Below, piece after piece: positions 1-10,716 of a DNA stretch of 64,000 bases. This DNA is from Tricholoma matsutake (taxonomy: Eukaryota > Basidiomycota > Agaricomycetes > Agaricales > Tricholomataceae), in the NCBI GenBank assembly GCA_026075535.2, contig AP026546.1, forward strand, positions 9,114,001-9,178,000, written 5' to 3'. Each line of letters begins with the position of its first letter. Within the stretch, counting starts at the first letter, position 1. The notes beneath the pieces are model-generated. The model saw only the letters and a program-made list of their open reading frames with translations. It searched no databases and was not told where the DNA came from. The position numbers and the translations under genes are program-made.

Positions 1-502
1 TATGATCTCAAAGCTTACTCATCCAGTTATTGATTCCATCTAATTTTCCTACGTACTTTCATTCCTTGCTGCAGGGTAATCTCAGCTTCTTGGGGTTTTA
101 GTCTTAGCAGTTGACCTTTTCCCCAGTCTTTACATGATTTTTTGTAAGGGGACCAGGTGGTGTTCAGGGGTTTCTTCAATTTTCTACATTCATCCCACAT
201 TTTTCCTATCTTGTTTTGTCCTATTCTTCATTTTTTATGATTTTACCTTCAATTTATTATTATTTTCCCTTTCCCCCACATTTGTGCATGTTGACAGTTT
301 TATATTTAGTGGAAGAGTCCCTTTTCAACACCCCTGGTATGACATCATTCCATGGTTCTAATCTATCTATCTCCACCTTTTCTATTTTAAACTACTATTT
401 GATTTTGGAGCTTTTCACATATACTGGGCACTGGCAGAGGAGTGCTTAGAGTTTTCTCTTGTGATTTCCCTCTGTTGTGTACACCTCTATTGCCTCTCTG
501 TT
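1..502. other. Unassigned AT-rich sequence
   Basis: No convincing gene. The two short overlapping frames at 134-449 are hydrophobic, AT-driven and lack a domain signature. Because the gag reading frame of an old Gypsy element opens after a stop near 491, this stretch may be its leader or LTR, but no partner LTR is visible in the window. Confidence 0.4.
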
Positions 503-605
503 AGTCCACTATTAAGGAGGGCTTTGAGGTTCCCCTTGTAGTAGAAAACTCTTTTTCTAAGGCTCAGAATCACAAAAATGCTACCAAAACAGGGAGATAC
601 AGAGT
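503..605 (+). pseudogene. Gypsy-0 gag, 5' part
   Basis: A frame opening after a stop near 491 runs to 605 and then continues without a shift at 1953, directly after a hAT-like insertion. The rejoined reading frame is what shows that both pieces belong to one gag. No start codon is certain. This is the oldest layer of the nest, since every other element from 606 to about 34 kb lies within it or beyond it. Confidence 0.55.
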
Positions 606-996
606 TAGGCAATAGCACAGGTACTCACGTGGGTATGCAGAGCTCTACCCATACCCATACCTGCATGGGTAGTAACCCATTGACCCATGGGTTCAATAAA
701 GAAGAAAAGAAATAAAAAAAGAATATACTTACAGCCCAAGAGTCATTGACGTCTCTTGGGCACACCTCCTGTCATTGTTGTCATTGTTGTCCTGTCCCCA
801 TCTTGGTCCTCGTTGTGCCATTGTGGTGGTGTTCACTGCCCTGCCAGTCCCCTTGCCAATCATCTCCTCATTGCATTGGGCCTGTTTGTGTCGTCCCTCG
901 TTGTTGGCTGCCAACACCCACAATCCACCCTATGAGCAGTGGCTCATAGGCATAGCGGGGGTGCATTATTGGCTCTGGTTGTGGTGGTGGTAGGTC

Positions 997-1046
997 CTAG
1001 GTGAGCAGGGGGGTTAGTGACATGGCATGGGTAGGGGGGTGCTTAC
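997..1046 (-). other. Intron-like segment in hAT A1
   Basis: On the minus strand it begins GTAAGC after AACAG, contains a CACTAAC branch-site match and ends CACCTAG. It is 50 bp, the usual size for basidiomycete introns. No protein-coding exons could be assigned on either side. Confidence 0.5.
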
Positions 1047-1189
1047 CTGTTGGGTATCCTCCTCTAGGGGTCTCCCAGAATCCCTCTGCACCTTCCTAAC
1101 CCCACCACATGGCCTCACATCACAGTTGGATGGGGAGGGTGGGTGTGGTTCTCACCTGTTGGTGTCCATCATTATCACTAGATTACATC

Positions 1190-1253
1190 CTAAAAAATCG
1201 AAATAAAACCCTAGTTATTTGATAAAAACATGAAACAAAAAAAAAAAACATAC
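1190..1253 (-). other. Intron-like segment in hAT A1
   Basis: On the minus strand it begins GTATGT, is T-rich, and ends TTTTTTAG (64 bp). The upstream exon end is GGGCCCTAG, as in several other modules of this window. The branch site is weaker here (AATAACTAG). Confidence 0.5.
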
Positions 1254-1419
1254 CTAGGGCCCAAACGACGCAACTGTTGTTTGGGCCTGCATTGCTTCCA
1301 AGAGGCTTTGTTTGTGGCTGTTGGTCATCACCCTGCCATCCACCCTGCAAGCAGGGGCTCACAGTGGTGCATAGGGTGGTGTAGCAGAGTTGGGCCCATT
1401 GTTACAAGATGACTATAAC

Positions 1420-1475
1420 CTAAAAATGAAAGCAAAGTGGTTAGTAAAAAGAAGAACAAAAGAAAACATACTTAC
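1420..1475 (-). other. Intron-like segment in hAT A1
   Basis: On the minus strand: donor GTAAGTATG, branch site TTTACTAACCAC, acceptor CATTTTTAG, 56 bp. A segment of the same length and nearly the same sequence lies at 39734-39789 in element A2, and both are followed by an exon-like GTTATA. Confidence 0.6.
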
Positions 1476-1952
1476 CTGGGCTCAAACACCAATGTACAGC
1501 ATTTGGGCCCATTTTCTGTCCATTGGCCATGGCTGTGTTCGGCATGTTGAAGGGCATGGGGGCTGTGGCAGTGGGGGTTGAAGGAGCGGGTGATGGTGGT
1601 GGTAGGTGGATGAGGGAGGAGCAGGCAGCATCATTGATGATGAGGGTCCATGGTTAAGAACAAATCAGGTACAAATGTAGGTAAATAACACATCAACAAT
1701 GAACAAAGATGTGCCTTGGTGCACACAAGGCCAAATGGCCCAGATGCATCCCAGGGTATATAAACCCTCCCTTTTCTACTCAATGAGCTGGGCTCGCCCC
1801 ACTTGTATTTTTAAATATGTAGTTAGTTAAATAATTTTGCATAGATTAACATTGGTTACTATGAGCTGCTTCCTTGGTGATGGGTAGGTCATGGGTTGCG
1901 GGTTATGATTTCATGACCCATACCCATACCCATGCTATTGCCTACACAGAGT

Positions 1953-2804
1953 AGAAGATGCCTCCCAGAGCTCAAATGACTCCCTACACACCATTTTAGA
2001 CACCCCTGCCTTGAGTGCACACTCATTTTCACCCAACCCACTGCCTAGTGCTATGGGTGCCCTGGAGTGACTCAATGTGCTTGAAGGCAACATTACTAGA
2101 ATATGCATGCAAATCAATTCACCTAAATTGACCATCAAAAACTTTGTTAACATCCTACAGTCTAGTTCCATGCCCAATATTTCCTCTGCTATGACCTCCA
2201 ATGCACCCAACAATGATGTGCTGCCCAATGCATGCCCAACAGAGCATGTGCAAATCAAACTGTCCCCCACCAAATTTAATGGTGTGCATTCTCATGGGCA
2301 TGCATTCCTCAACTCATGCAAGTTATACATCAGCCTCCAATTACATCAATTCATGGATGACATTGCAAAATTTTATCAGGCCTTCACATACATGAAATCT
2401 CAGTGTGCTCTCTATGTTGAGTGTATTCTGTGCCAAACCACAGGACTCAGTTCCCTCCCTTTCTCTACTTCAGGCATGTTTTTTGCAACACCTTTGCCCC
2501 CACAATGAATTTCATCAGCCAATAATGTGCCTCAAGTCATCCTCTTACCACCAAGCACATCAATCTGTGGATGACTACATTAATGAGTTTAGGGACTTGG
2601 TGGACATGGCAGGATATGGGAGTGGGTTACCAGTGGTGGTGAGTTTTTGGTGTGGTCTCAATCAAGAGATTCAGGATCAGATTGCACAGATGTTGGAAGG
2701 GTGCCCCACTGATGACAATATCCATGCTTGGTATGAAGCCACTTCACTCTGTGCTGAGAACTGACTCACAAATGTGGGTGCTTAATGCTGCATTCTGCAC
2801 TCCA
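1953..2804 (+). pseudogene. Gypsy-0 gag (capsid region), degraded
   Basis: Gag of a basidiomycete Ty3/Gypsy retrotransposon; gag forms the particle that packages element RNA. The frame from 1953 joins the piece at 503-605. Recognisable capsid motifs are LSPTKFNG and AFLNSCKLYI (about 2258-2330), then after a frameshift near 2480 SYHQAHQSVDDYINEF (about 2545-2592) and IQDQIAQMLEG (about 2671-2703), typical of Retrotrans_gag proteins. A TGA at 2066-2068 stands where CGA (Arg) fits. The reading continues beyond Copia-1 at about 28439-28505. No zinc knuckle or pol of this element is in the window. Confidence 0.7.
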
Positions 2805-2809
2805 ACTCC

Positions 2810-2999
2810 TGTTGAATAAGTGATTGTAGCATTAGGCGACACTGACACCGACACTGAATGCAGATTATAAATAGCAGGACATTCTAATTACTGATATGAT
2901 TACCAATCAATGCATCAAACACTTGTATAAATAGTCATTGTAGATAAACACAATAACAAGTCTGTTTTATAACATTACCAAGTCCTCAGAGTCTCAACA
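2810..2999 (+). repeat. Copia-1 5' LTR
   Basis: Starts TGTTGAATAAG, ends CTCAACA, and matches 28223-28433 along its length except for an indel of about 22 bp and point changes. Confidence 0.85.
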
Positions 3000-3013
3000 G
3001 GTTATGGGCCCTG
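3000..3013 (+). other. Copia-1 primer-binding site (half initiator-Met tRNA type)
   Basis: The bases directly after the 5' LTR, GGTTATGGGCCCT, are complementary to an initiator-methionine tRNA anticodon arm (GGGCCCAUAACC, anticodon CAU). Ty5 and Drosophila copia are known to prime from such a tRNA half cut in the anticodon loop. Assignment is by matching the motif from memory. Confidence 0.6.
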
Positions 3014-3069
3014 AGCTTAACTGAATTTTCGCATACACTCACTCTTAACACCCCGAGCCACTTTTCAAA

Positions 3070-3770
3070 ATGACAGACGCATCAAACATGCACACAAACA
3101 TTTACCAGATTGAACTCTTGACAGGAGCCAAGAATTATGCCATATGGAAGATCAAAATGGTGGACATCTTGATGGGACAAGATTTGTAGGAATATGTCAA
3201 TGGATCAACTATTCAGCCATCAGATGAGGCAGCAAAAGTGGCATGGGTAAAGAAGGATAGGATGGCGCTATCTACAATCTGATTAAGGGTTGCTGACAAA
3301 ATGTTGTCACAAGTTTGACAACATTGAAGGAAGTGTGGGATGCACTGAAGTCATTATTGGAAATGCAAGGGGTGCTTGGTATAGTGTTGGCACAATGAAA
3401 GCTATTTCAGGCTCAATGTGAGAAATCAACACCCATCAAGGAACACATTACCAGGAGGAGCTGCATGACCTGGGACAGAAAATTGATGGGGAAGAATTTT
3501 CTATTATTCTGCTAAGCTCACTTCCCAAAGCCTGGAACAATTATATTGCCTCTATTGACACAACAGCCTTAATGGATGCCCCAAAACTGATCACACGCAT
3601 CCTTGAACATGATCAATGGATTAACATGCATAATGCTGATGATACAGCCTTAATAAGCAAGCATGGGAAAAGGAAGTACAACCCCAATATCACTTGCTTT
3701 TAATGCAGGGGGAAAAGGCACATAGGCCAGCAATGTAGGAAGAAGTCCAAATCAGGAAAGTAGAGATTGG
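3070..3770 (+). pseudogene. Copia-1 gag
   Basis: The ATG at 3070 opens a frame that starts like copia gag, with LLTGAKNYAIWK resembling the usual L-x-G-x-N-Y-x-x-W segment. A TAG at about 3187 interrupts it. Downstream the frame is recoverable in pieces through a zinc-knuckle-like C-x2-C-x4-H-x4-C (about 3689-3735) in which a TAA replaces the residue before the second Cys. It is followed directly by the protease remnant. Non-functional. Confidence 0.65.
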
Positions 3771-3839
3771 GAAGGAAGCAGAAGGGCACAATGGAAGCAA
3801 ATGCAGTGGCAGATGACAAATTTGCATTCTATGGGGATG

Positions 3840-4221
3840 ATGGGAAGGATGTAGCACTGGCTGTCTCGCCAGACTCTTGGTTAGCTGATTCGGCATGCAC
3901 ATCTCACATTGCTCAAAACTGAGAAACTTTTATTGACTACACCCCTACCCCTGGACACCAGATTTCTGGATTCGGAAATGCACCTGTGCTTGGACAAGGT
4001 TCAATATGGCTGGAATGTGGCACACACCCCTGACACGCCATTCAACCTCATTTCAATTTCATGCACACTCAAGGCTGGGGCAGCTGTTTTATTCATGGTG
4101 CCAGGAGTCAGATTCCGATCACCCAACAGAGCAATCATCATGGAAGGCCAGGTCATGAAATGGTTATTTGATATGAATGTCAAAGGTATTGCCAAACATG
4201 ACCAAGCATATGCTGCCAAAC
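3840..4221 (+). pseudogene. Copia-1 protease and start of GAG-pre-integrase
   Basis: SWLADSACTSH near 3874-3906 is the copia aspartic protease motif (usual D-S-G/A-x-x-H form). A TGA follows at about 3919. NLISIS near 4045 and the residues after it match the region between protease and the GAG-pre-integrase domain. The frame is cut at 4221 by the Gypsy-A insertion and resumes at 23210. Confidence 0.65.
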
Positions 4222-4404
4222 TGTAACGGGTTGTTACAAGCTTGAATACTTAAGACTTACTTTGCATGGCACTGAGCAGAAACCAATCTATTTGGTTAGC
4301 TAAGTGTACATGGTGTAAGTAAAGAAGTAGTTGCTACAAATATGTATCAACAAGGTATATACATAGTCCCCAGGGCTATGGACATGTGTAGATGTGCCAT
4401 TACA
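4222..4404 (-). repeat. Gypsy-A 3' LTR
   Basis: 183 bp, collinear with 23028-23209. Several of the visible differences are CpG against TpG or CpA, for example ACGGG/ATGGG and GTTGC/GTCAC. Confidence 0.85.
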
Positions 4405-4547
4405 CACCCCCATTTGAGATTGCCTACAGGGAATCTAAAGCAATGAAAGAGTATATGTGGAGATAAGGAAGAAAGAGAAATAAAGATCATCCCAGAACCC
4501 AACTGCCATTCCATCACATCAATTATTGAGTAGGATTACTCAACATG

Positions 4548-6112
4548 TTATGTGCCAGTAGAGATGGCGGATGGGGTGTGCATGTTGACGTTGCTGGTCG
4601 TCATCATGGTCATAACAGTCTGAGGTGCAGTTGAGGATGTCCACAATGTACCTCCCATAAGCTCATGGAATATGGCGGGGGCACCAGCCAAAAGCCATTC
4701 AGAATCCAGGAAGCATGACTTACCCACTCCATTATTTTCCAAGTCCATCAGATATTGAATTTGGGTAATGTTGTCATAGGTGGGGCACCACCATCTGTCC
4801 CACTGAGGTATGGCCGGCAGAACCCCTACAGACATTAGCCGCTGGAGGCGTTCATGGTCCATTCGACAGTATAGGTCTTGAAAAGGTCCAGCTCACAGGT
4901 GAGACTGATGATTGAGGAAGTGCAGGCCAAAGGTGTAAGTGTGATCGATGCATTGAGGGGGTATTCCATGGGTGATGAGGTGGTTAACCAGGATGTCCAT
5001 GGTAACATTTGTAACCATCCTATTGTTGTAGGGTTTTACAGTGAGGGTATCACTGGAGCATTCAACAAAGGGTTTATCAGGGTGGGATACATCCCAGACT
5101 TCAATAGCTTCACGATAATATCCAGGAAGTGCAGTAACACATCCAAGTATCCTGACAAAGTTGGGGCATGCAGTGACAGTACAAGGGCTGAGGGCGCGTC
5201 CCAGGGCATATCCAAACATGCTTCGATGGTTGGCTTGCAATGCTACATTCATAGCAATGCCATGGATGGCATTGCTACTGCCAAGTCATCCATGGTGCAT
5301 TATATATTGGGCCGTCAAGTCAATGTCCAGCATTTGTTCTCCAGTGACAGGGGGTAGTCCTGCACCACCAGTTTTGTTCCACCTGTTACCAGTGAATGCA
5401 TCCTCATCCCGATCTTCCCAGAGTTGGTGGTTGTTGGGGTGCGGTTTGTAGACCTTGCAAAGATAAACGTCATCTTTCAGGATTTCATTCAGAGCAAGGT
5501 CCCAAAGTTTGGGTAGAAAACCACCAGCAATGCAGTGGAATTCCGCTAGCAGTCTGTAGGCCTCAACATGGTTGATGGTGAGTTCTTTTTTGTCATTTAT
5601 GAACCATACTCCTTGTTTGACCTCTTGAGGATTCATAGGAAATCCTTGGGGCAGGTAGGAGTATAGTCATAGGTCTGGTGGGATCATGAATGGTGCATCC
5701 ATTTGACCCTTGTAATCACTGGCCACAGTGGCAGTCTTGCCAGCGTATACGCAGTTAGATTTGACTGAATAGAACATTGTATGACTGAGCATCATCCAAA
5801 GCTCATTGTCGCATTTGTATCTGCCATTTACGATTGCACTCCTAGTCCATCAGGAATATGTCCAGGTTGGCTGGCGTCGTAGCAGGCTTGTATACCAGAG
5901 AATTCCTTCTGTCATTTCTCCTTGCCGGCGTCGTCATAATCACTGCTGACCTCGTCTGAACTGTAGGATGTATTATCCTTGTCCTCATCAGGTTGTGAGG
6001 CATCCATGATAGGTTCATTAGGTCTGATCACCATTGGTGTCATAGCAATGGGGATGGTCATCATCAAGAATGTAGGCATGGCTTTGGAGGTAGGAGTTGG
6101 GGTTGGGGTCAC
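4548..6112 (-). pseudogene. Gypsy-A ORF3, C-terminal part (unknown function)
   Basis: I do not recognise this protein. From about 5850 down to 4548 one minus-strand frame is open except for three TGA codons (just upstream of 5636, at 5286 and at 4893), all where CGA would give a continuous protein of about 430 codons. The piece at 5912-6112 is in another frame, so there is one frameshift near 5850. Visible segments: a Ser/Asp/Glu-rich acidic stretch (DEDKDNTSYSSDE), then WFINDKKELTINHVEAYRLL and YALGRALSPCTVTACPNFVR. It lies between the chromodomain and the 3' LTR in the same orientation, so it may be element-encoded. It is split by Gypsy-B and continues at 13.5-14.5 kb. Confidence 0.55.
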
Positions 6113-6121
6113 TGCAGGTGC

Positions 6122-6825
6122 TGTTAAGACTATAGGTCTTTAACTCAGCCTTGGCTTCGTATGTCACAGTTGGAGGCTTTCCAACTATATCGGTGTCACA
6201 GTAGGAGGCTTTCCTAGTGTATCAGGCTTCTGGCCTTCACTTGGGTACTTCCTCAAGTTGTTACGGCTATCTGTACTCAGAGGCTTTCTGAGTAGACTAT
6301 CGGTTCGTGTATCACAGTTGGAGGCTTTCCAACTGTCGAGTTCAATTTATCACAGCTAGGGGCTTCCTAAGCTGTCGAGTGTTCTGGTTGAGTCTAAGAC
6401 CGTTGTTTGAATTAGGTCAAGCTAAGGAATACAGGCAGTATTACTGTAGCTTATATACGGTTCAGAGATGTCTATTGTCCAATCAGAATATGAGATCCTT
6501 GTCAAGTAATAATAGAAAGAACAATAGAACAATAAGCCTCATGCCTAGCATGAGGTGTCCGATGTCACGGAGTGCTGCGGCACAGCATGTCAAAGAACAA
6601 TAGAAGATAAGCCTCATGCTGAGCATGAGGCGTCCAACATCACAGATCCGATGTCAAGGGTCCGATGTCAAGGGATGCTGCAGTGCAGCATGTCAAATGG
6701 TGGGAATCGGGCATCGAAGTGTTCCCCATCAGAATGAGTCAAGTCAAATGTGAAGGAAAAATGAAGTACCTGGTCTTGCTGGCATACATCTGGTCGTCCT
6801 AGGTTACAATAACAAAATCATAACA
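6122..6825 (-). repeat. Gypsy-B 3' LTR
   Basis: 704 bp and collinear with 12814-13517 at a constant offset of 6692. Just outside it (6826-6845, read on minus) is a purine-rich GATAGAGAGAGGGTGA, which fits the polypurine tract. Confidence 0.9.
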
Positions 6826-6882
6826 TCACCCTCTCTCTATCTTTGAAGTCACTGACTTTGATCACCATCTTCTTCTCTCCAT

Positions 6883-7402
6883 TCAAGAGGTGGGGCAGAT
6901 CGGGGTCTGAGGAAATTGGTTGGAGTGTAACAGTGTTCCCAGTTCTCCGTGTTCTCTGAGGAGGAGCCTCCTTGCCAGGCCATATCTGCTCTCTTCATCA
7001 TAGTGGGCATTCCATTGGAGGTCAATCCATAGGGGTCTGCTCACACCCGCCAGTGGCCTCATGCCTGGGCGAAGCCCCATCCAGTCGATGTAGAAGTCCT
7101 TCGGAATGTAGTCTTCCCCATCCCGTTCTCCTTCAAAACACCACTCTTCATATTGGGTCCTCACCCAGGTGTAGTCCGCTTTCGTGCTCCTCCAGGCAAA
7201 GAGGCAGCATTTTGAAAAGGTCGAGGACACCCTTCTTATCCAGTCCCTCCCTTGTTATCCAGAAGGGAATCCCATGCAGGCATATCCATGAGGGTCTGCC
7301 TGGGAGTATGTTCATCAATGGTCTTTGGTCAATGACCATTCGTCCAGGTGGTGTGTTTTGTAATTGGTTCGGTCTGTGAAGCGTCGATGGGGGGGGGAGC
7401 AT
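6883..7402 (-). pseudogene. Gypsy-B ORF3 downstream of the chromodomain (unknown function)
   Basis: Unrecognised. Two overlapping minus frames (7402-7148 and 7230-6883) join by one frameshift near 7190 into about 170 residues. The first part has LPGRPSWICLHGIPFWITRE and a leucine-rich LDLFKMLPLCLEE; the second has DYIPKDFYIDWMGLRPGMRP. It is rich in Trp and Pro, with no signal peptide or clear transmembrane segment. It sits between the chromodomain stop at 7463 and the polypurine tract, in the element's own orientation, which suggests an accessory product. It shares no obvious segment with Gypsy-A ORF3. Confidence 0.5.
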
Positions 7403-7462
7403 TCTGTGATTTCTTTGGTCTGATGGGTGTTTTTTGGTCTTGGGGGGGTTTTACAGCTGTCA

Positions 7463-7912
7463 TCACTGTTTATATGCACCTAGGATTGTCTTGGCATGTT
7501 TCAGGTTTCCCTTGGGCTCCCATGAGTTCTCTGAGGTCAGGTATCTGACCCACTTCACTAAGAAGTGCATGGTCTTTCCTTTCTTCTTGTGTCCAATGAT
7601 TGCTTCCACCTCATACTCCGATTTGCCTTCTATCAGGTCGGGTGGTGGTTCTGGGAAGTTCGGTCTGTGTGTCTCGGTTTCTTTGTACAGGGAAAGAAGT
7701 GCCACATGGAATACAGGGTGTATTTTCCACTGTCCTGGCAACTTCAATCGATAGGAGAGTGGGCTCAGGACCTTCTCAATAGAGAATGGACCTTGTCTTT
7801 TCAGTGCGAGCTTCTTTGTTGTGTGAGTCATTCTGAGGTTCTTCGCTTCTAGCCACACTCTGTCTCCTTCTTTGAACGGGGTGAAGTGCCTTGTTGTTCT
7901 TTCCACCATCAT
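7463..7912 (-). pseudogene. Gypsy-B integrase C-terminus and chromodomain
   Basis: C-terminal end of pol. After the integrase GPF/Y-like region (FKEGDRVWL, RQGPFSIEKVL, WKIHPVFHVALL) comes a chromodomain (YEVEAIIGHKKKGKTMHFLV, then KWVRYLTSENSWEP). Chromodomains in such elements are known to steer integration toward methylated-histone chromatin. It is separated from the preceding integrase piece by a TGA at 7973-7975 that replaces a likely CGA; the stop at 7463 is the natural end. Confidence 0.8.
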
Positions 7913-7972
7913 TTGTCTGGCTAACTTGTGAGTTGCCTTTGCTTCATCTCGGGCCTGTTGTAGTGCAACTAT

Positions 7973-8704
7973 TCACTTTTCTATGGCCGGTATGTTCATT
8001 TTCAGGTAGGGGAGTGGGATTGCCTTGGGCTCATAGCCCATCATGAGGTAGAATGGGGAGTTCTTCTGTATGGAGTGTGTCCTCTGGTTGTGTGTGAACT
8101 CCACAGTTGGGAGGAGGTGCTTCCAATTCTCCTGGTTGTTCAAGCAGAAGATCTGTAGGTATACTTCCACTTCCTGGTTCACCCATTTTGTCTCTCCATT
8201 GGTCTGGGGGTGGTACGCCGTACTCATTGCCAGCTTGATTCTGAGCAGTCTTCCTAGCTCCTGGAACAGCTGTGAGGCGAATCTGGGATCTCTGTCGGAG
8301 ATGATCTTGTCTGGGAGGCTGAATCATTTGTAGACGTTGTCTAGATAGAGGGTGGCTGCTCCCAATGCATCCACAGTTTTCCTGCAAGGGATAAAAATTA
8401 CCCCCTTCATAAGCCCATGGTCTACCACAACCATGAGTGCATCATAACTGTTGGACTCTGGTAGGTCAGTTATGAAATCTGTCGTCACCATCGCAAATGG
8501 TCTTGTTGCTTCAGATTTGATTGGTTGTAGTGGGGGGGTCATTGGGTGCATGTTGACCTTCATCTGCTGGCATATTGTGCATCCAGCAATGTAGTTCTTG
8601 ATGTATGTCATCATCCCCAGCCACCAGTAGTCTCTCCTAATCATTTCAGTTGTCTGCCATTGTCCCGGGTGTCCGCTGGTCACTCCTTCATGGTACTTTT
8701 GCAC
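7973..8704 (-). pseudogene. Gypsy-B integrase (H2C2 and catalytic core)
   Basis: Zinc-binding H2C2 region YHEGVTSGHPG...GCTICQQMK (8700-8570), then the core: VTTDFITDLPES with the first catalytic Asp, DRDPRF-like second Asp region near 8290, and AYHPQTNGETKWVNQ with the Glu near 8185. A TGA at 8324-8326 splits the core and TGA codons at 8714 and 7973 mark both ends. In each place an Arg codon CGA would keep the frame. The usual order and length are otherwise kept. Confidence 0.8.
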
Positions 8705-8713
8705 CAGCTTCTT

Positions 8714-10669
8714 TCATAGATCTCCATTGTTGGGGACATAGCACATGTCTCTGAAGAATAGAAGGCCATCTTCTATCTTCCAGTCTTCCAATGCCGATTT
8801 TATCGGCGGCATTCCCTTGGTCTTTAGCGCCTCGATTGCGCTCTTCACCAGGTCGTCCTTCATGATACTCCCTGCGAGTAAGTCATGCATTTCGGTATCA
8901 ATGAATTTCACAAATACTGTTTCTGGCAGCATTGTGACATCTTCATTATCGTTATCTTCTTCCGGTATGTGGTCCACTCTCTGTGATAGCGCATCGCTCT
9001 GTACCATCTGTGATCCAGGCACATGGATGATTTGCAAGTCGAATTCCAATAGGAATAGGCTCCATCTTGCCTGTCGTCTGTTCAGTTTCTGTGCTGTTCG
9101 GAAGTACGTCAAGTTCTTGTGGTCAGACAGGATCACCACTGGGTGTTCTGAACCAAGTAGGTAGTGTCTCCAGGTCTCTAGCGATCGTATTATCGCTAGT
9201 AGCTCCCTGTCATAAATCTTGTAGTTCTGTTCCATTGGTGTTAGCGCATGCGATATATATCCACATGGATGCCAGTCCCCATTCGTATCCCTTTGTCTCA
9301 GCACTCCTCCTGTCGCATGTTTTGAGGCATCTGATTCAATCATGAATGGCTTCGTCGGGTCTGGCATCAGCAGTACCAGTGCTTCTGCAAATTTCCTTTT
9401 CAGCGTCTGAAAGGCCTGTTCGCATTCTGTTGTCCAGTCGAACATTTTGTTCTTTTTCGTTAGTTCGTTAAGCAGTCTGCTTGTCTCCGCAAAATGTCCG
9501 ATAAACTTCCTGTAGAAGTTCCTGAATCCCAGGAAGGATCTGACTGCTTTTACATTTGTCAGGGTTGGCCAATCCTGTATACCTGCCAGTTTTGTGTTGT
9601 CCATGGCAATTTTGTTGGGTCGGATGATCAGACCCAAGAATTCCACTTTGTGGACGTCGAATTTGCATTTCTCTGGTTTCAAGTATAAGTCGTTCTCTGC
9701 CAGTCTTTGCAGTACCCTCTTTGTCCTTTCCTGGTGTTTGTTCTGGTCCTTGGAGAATATCAGGATGTCGTCCATATAAATCACGAGCCATCCCTCTCCA
9801 ATCATGTCATGGAATATCTGGTTCATCATTGCCTGGAAGGTCGCCGGTGAGTTGCATAATCCAAAGAACATCACCGTTGGTTCAAACAGCCCTCTGTTTG
9901 TCTTGAAGGCCGCCTTCCATTGATCTCCGTCCTTGATTCTGACATTGTGATATCCCCATCGGATGTCCAATTTCGTGAACCATTTCGCCCCTCTTAGTTT
10001 GTCCAACAGGTCTCCTACCAGCAGCAGTAGGTAGGTGTTCTTGATCATTCCATTATTCAAGTACCTGTAATCTTGGCAGGGCCATAGTGCGTCTGAGTCT
10101 TTCTTCGCAACAAAGAAGAATGGCGATGCCATGGGCGATTTCAATGGTTGAATGTATCCTTTCTGTAGGCTTTTGTCAAGAAACTCGTTGAGTTTCTTCT
10201 GTTCTGCCAGTGACAATGGGTAAACCCTGCAATCCTTTGCCGTAAAGTCCATTTTCAGTTTGATCGCATGATCCCAGGGTCTTGATTCTGGGAATCTCTC
10301 CAATGCTTCCTTTTCAAATATCTGTTGGTACTCCCTGTACTGTTCAGGGAGTAGTTCGTCAAGGGTCTTCTGTTTGGGGTCTCCTTCCTTCTTATGTGTC
10401 AGGTGCTGTGAGACCGATGTTTTTGCCCTAATCCAGATATTTTGTCCATAAGCATACCGCGGTGATCCTTTTGCCTTTACGATCCAAGAGATTGTCTTCA
10501 TCATCTGAGAATATCTGTATCTTGGCTCGTCATACTCCTCTGTCAGTGGTGTCCTAGCTGGTTTGAATATTCCAATGATGGGTTCTCCTCGGATGTAGGC
10601 GACCAGTAGCTTGTCATCTTCAATCTTTAGTTCGGGTGTCTCTTTCGGTTGTTCTGTTGCCTGTTCCAT
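8714..10669 (-). pseudogene. Gypsy-B reverse transcriptase and RNase H
   Basis: An intact 651-residue open segment of pol starting at an ATG (10669). It includes the RT entry LPEQYREYQQIFEKEALERF, fingers (HAIKLKMDF), the catalytic YMDDILIF near 9770, and RNase H (FMIESDASKHATGGVLRQ near 9340, DRELLAIIRSLETWRHYL, SDHKNLTYF). The catalytic residues look intact. It copies element RNA into cDNA and removes the RNA strand. The segment ends at a TGA (8714-8716) just before the integrase zinc domain where CGA fits, so this is a fragment, not a complete gene. Confidence 0.9.
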
Positions 10670-10716
10670 TGCCTGTGCTGGGTTTTCCTTCCCATTGTAT
10701 TCTTCATCTTGTGGCC

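Larger units (their letters stand above)
606..1944 (-). mobile_element. Non-autonomous hAT-like element A1
   Basis: The left end TAGGCAATAGCA (606) and the reverse complement of the right end (1944) are the same 12 bases. Flanks TACAGAGT (598-605) and CACAGAGT (1945-1952) form an 8-bp target duplication with one mismatch, the size made by hAT transposases. The insertion interrupts an otherwise continuous gag frame, which confirms the borders. There is no transposase inside. On the minus strand it carries three or more intron-like segments (997-1046, 1190-1253, 1420-1475) and two short palindromes (near 931 and 1343). The strand given is that of the introns. Closely related to A2 at 37674-40268. 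Confidence 0.75.
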
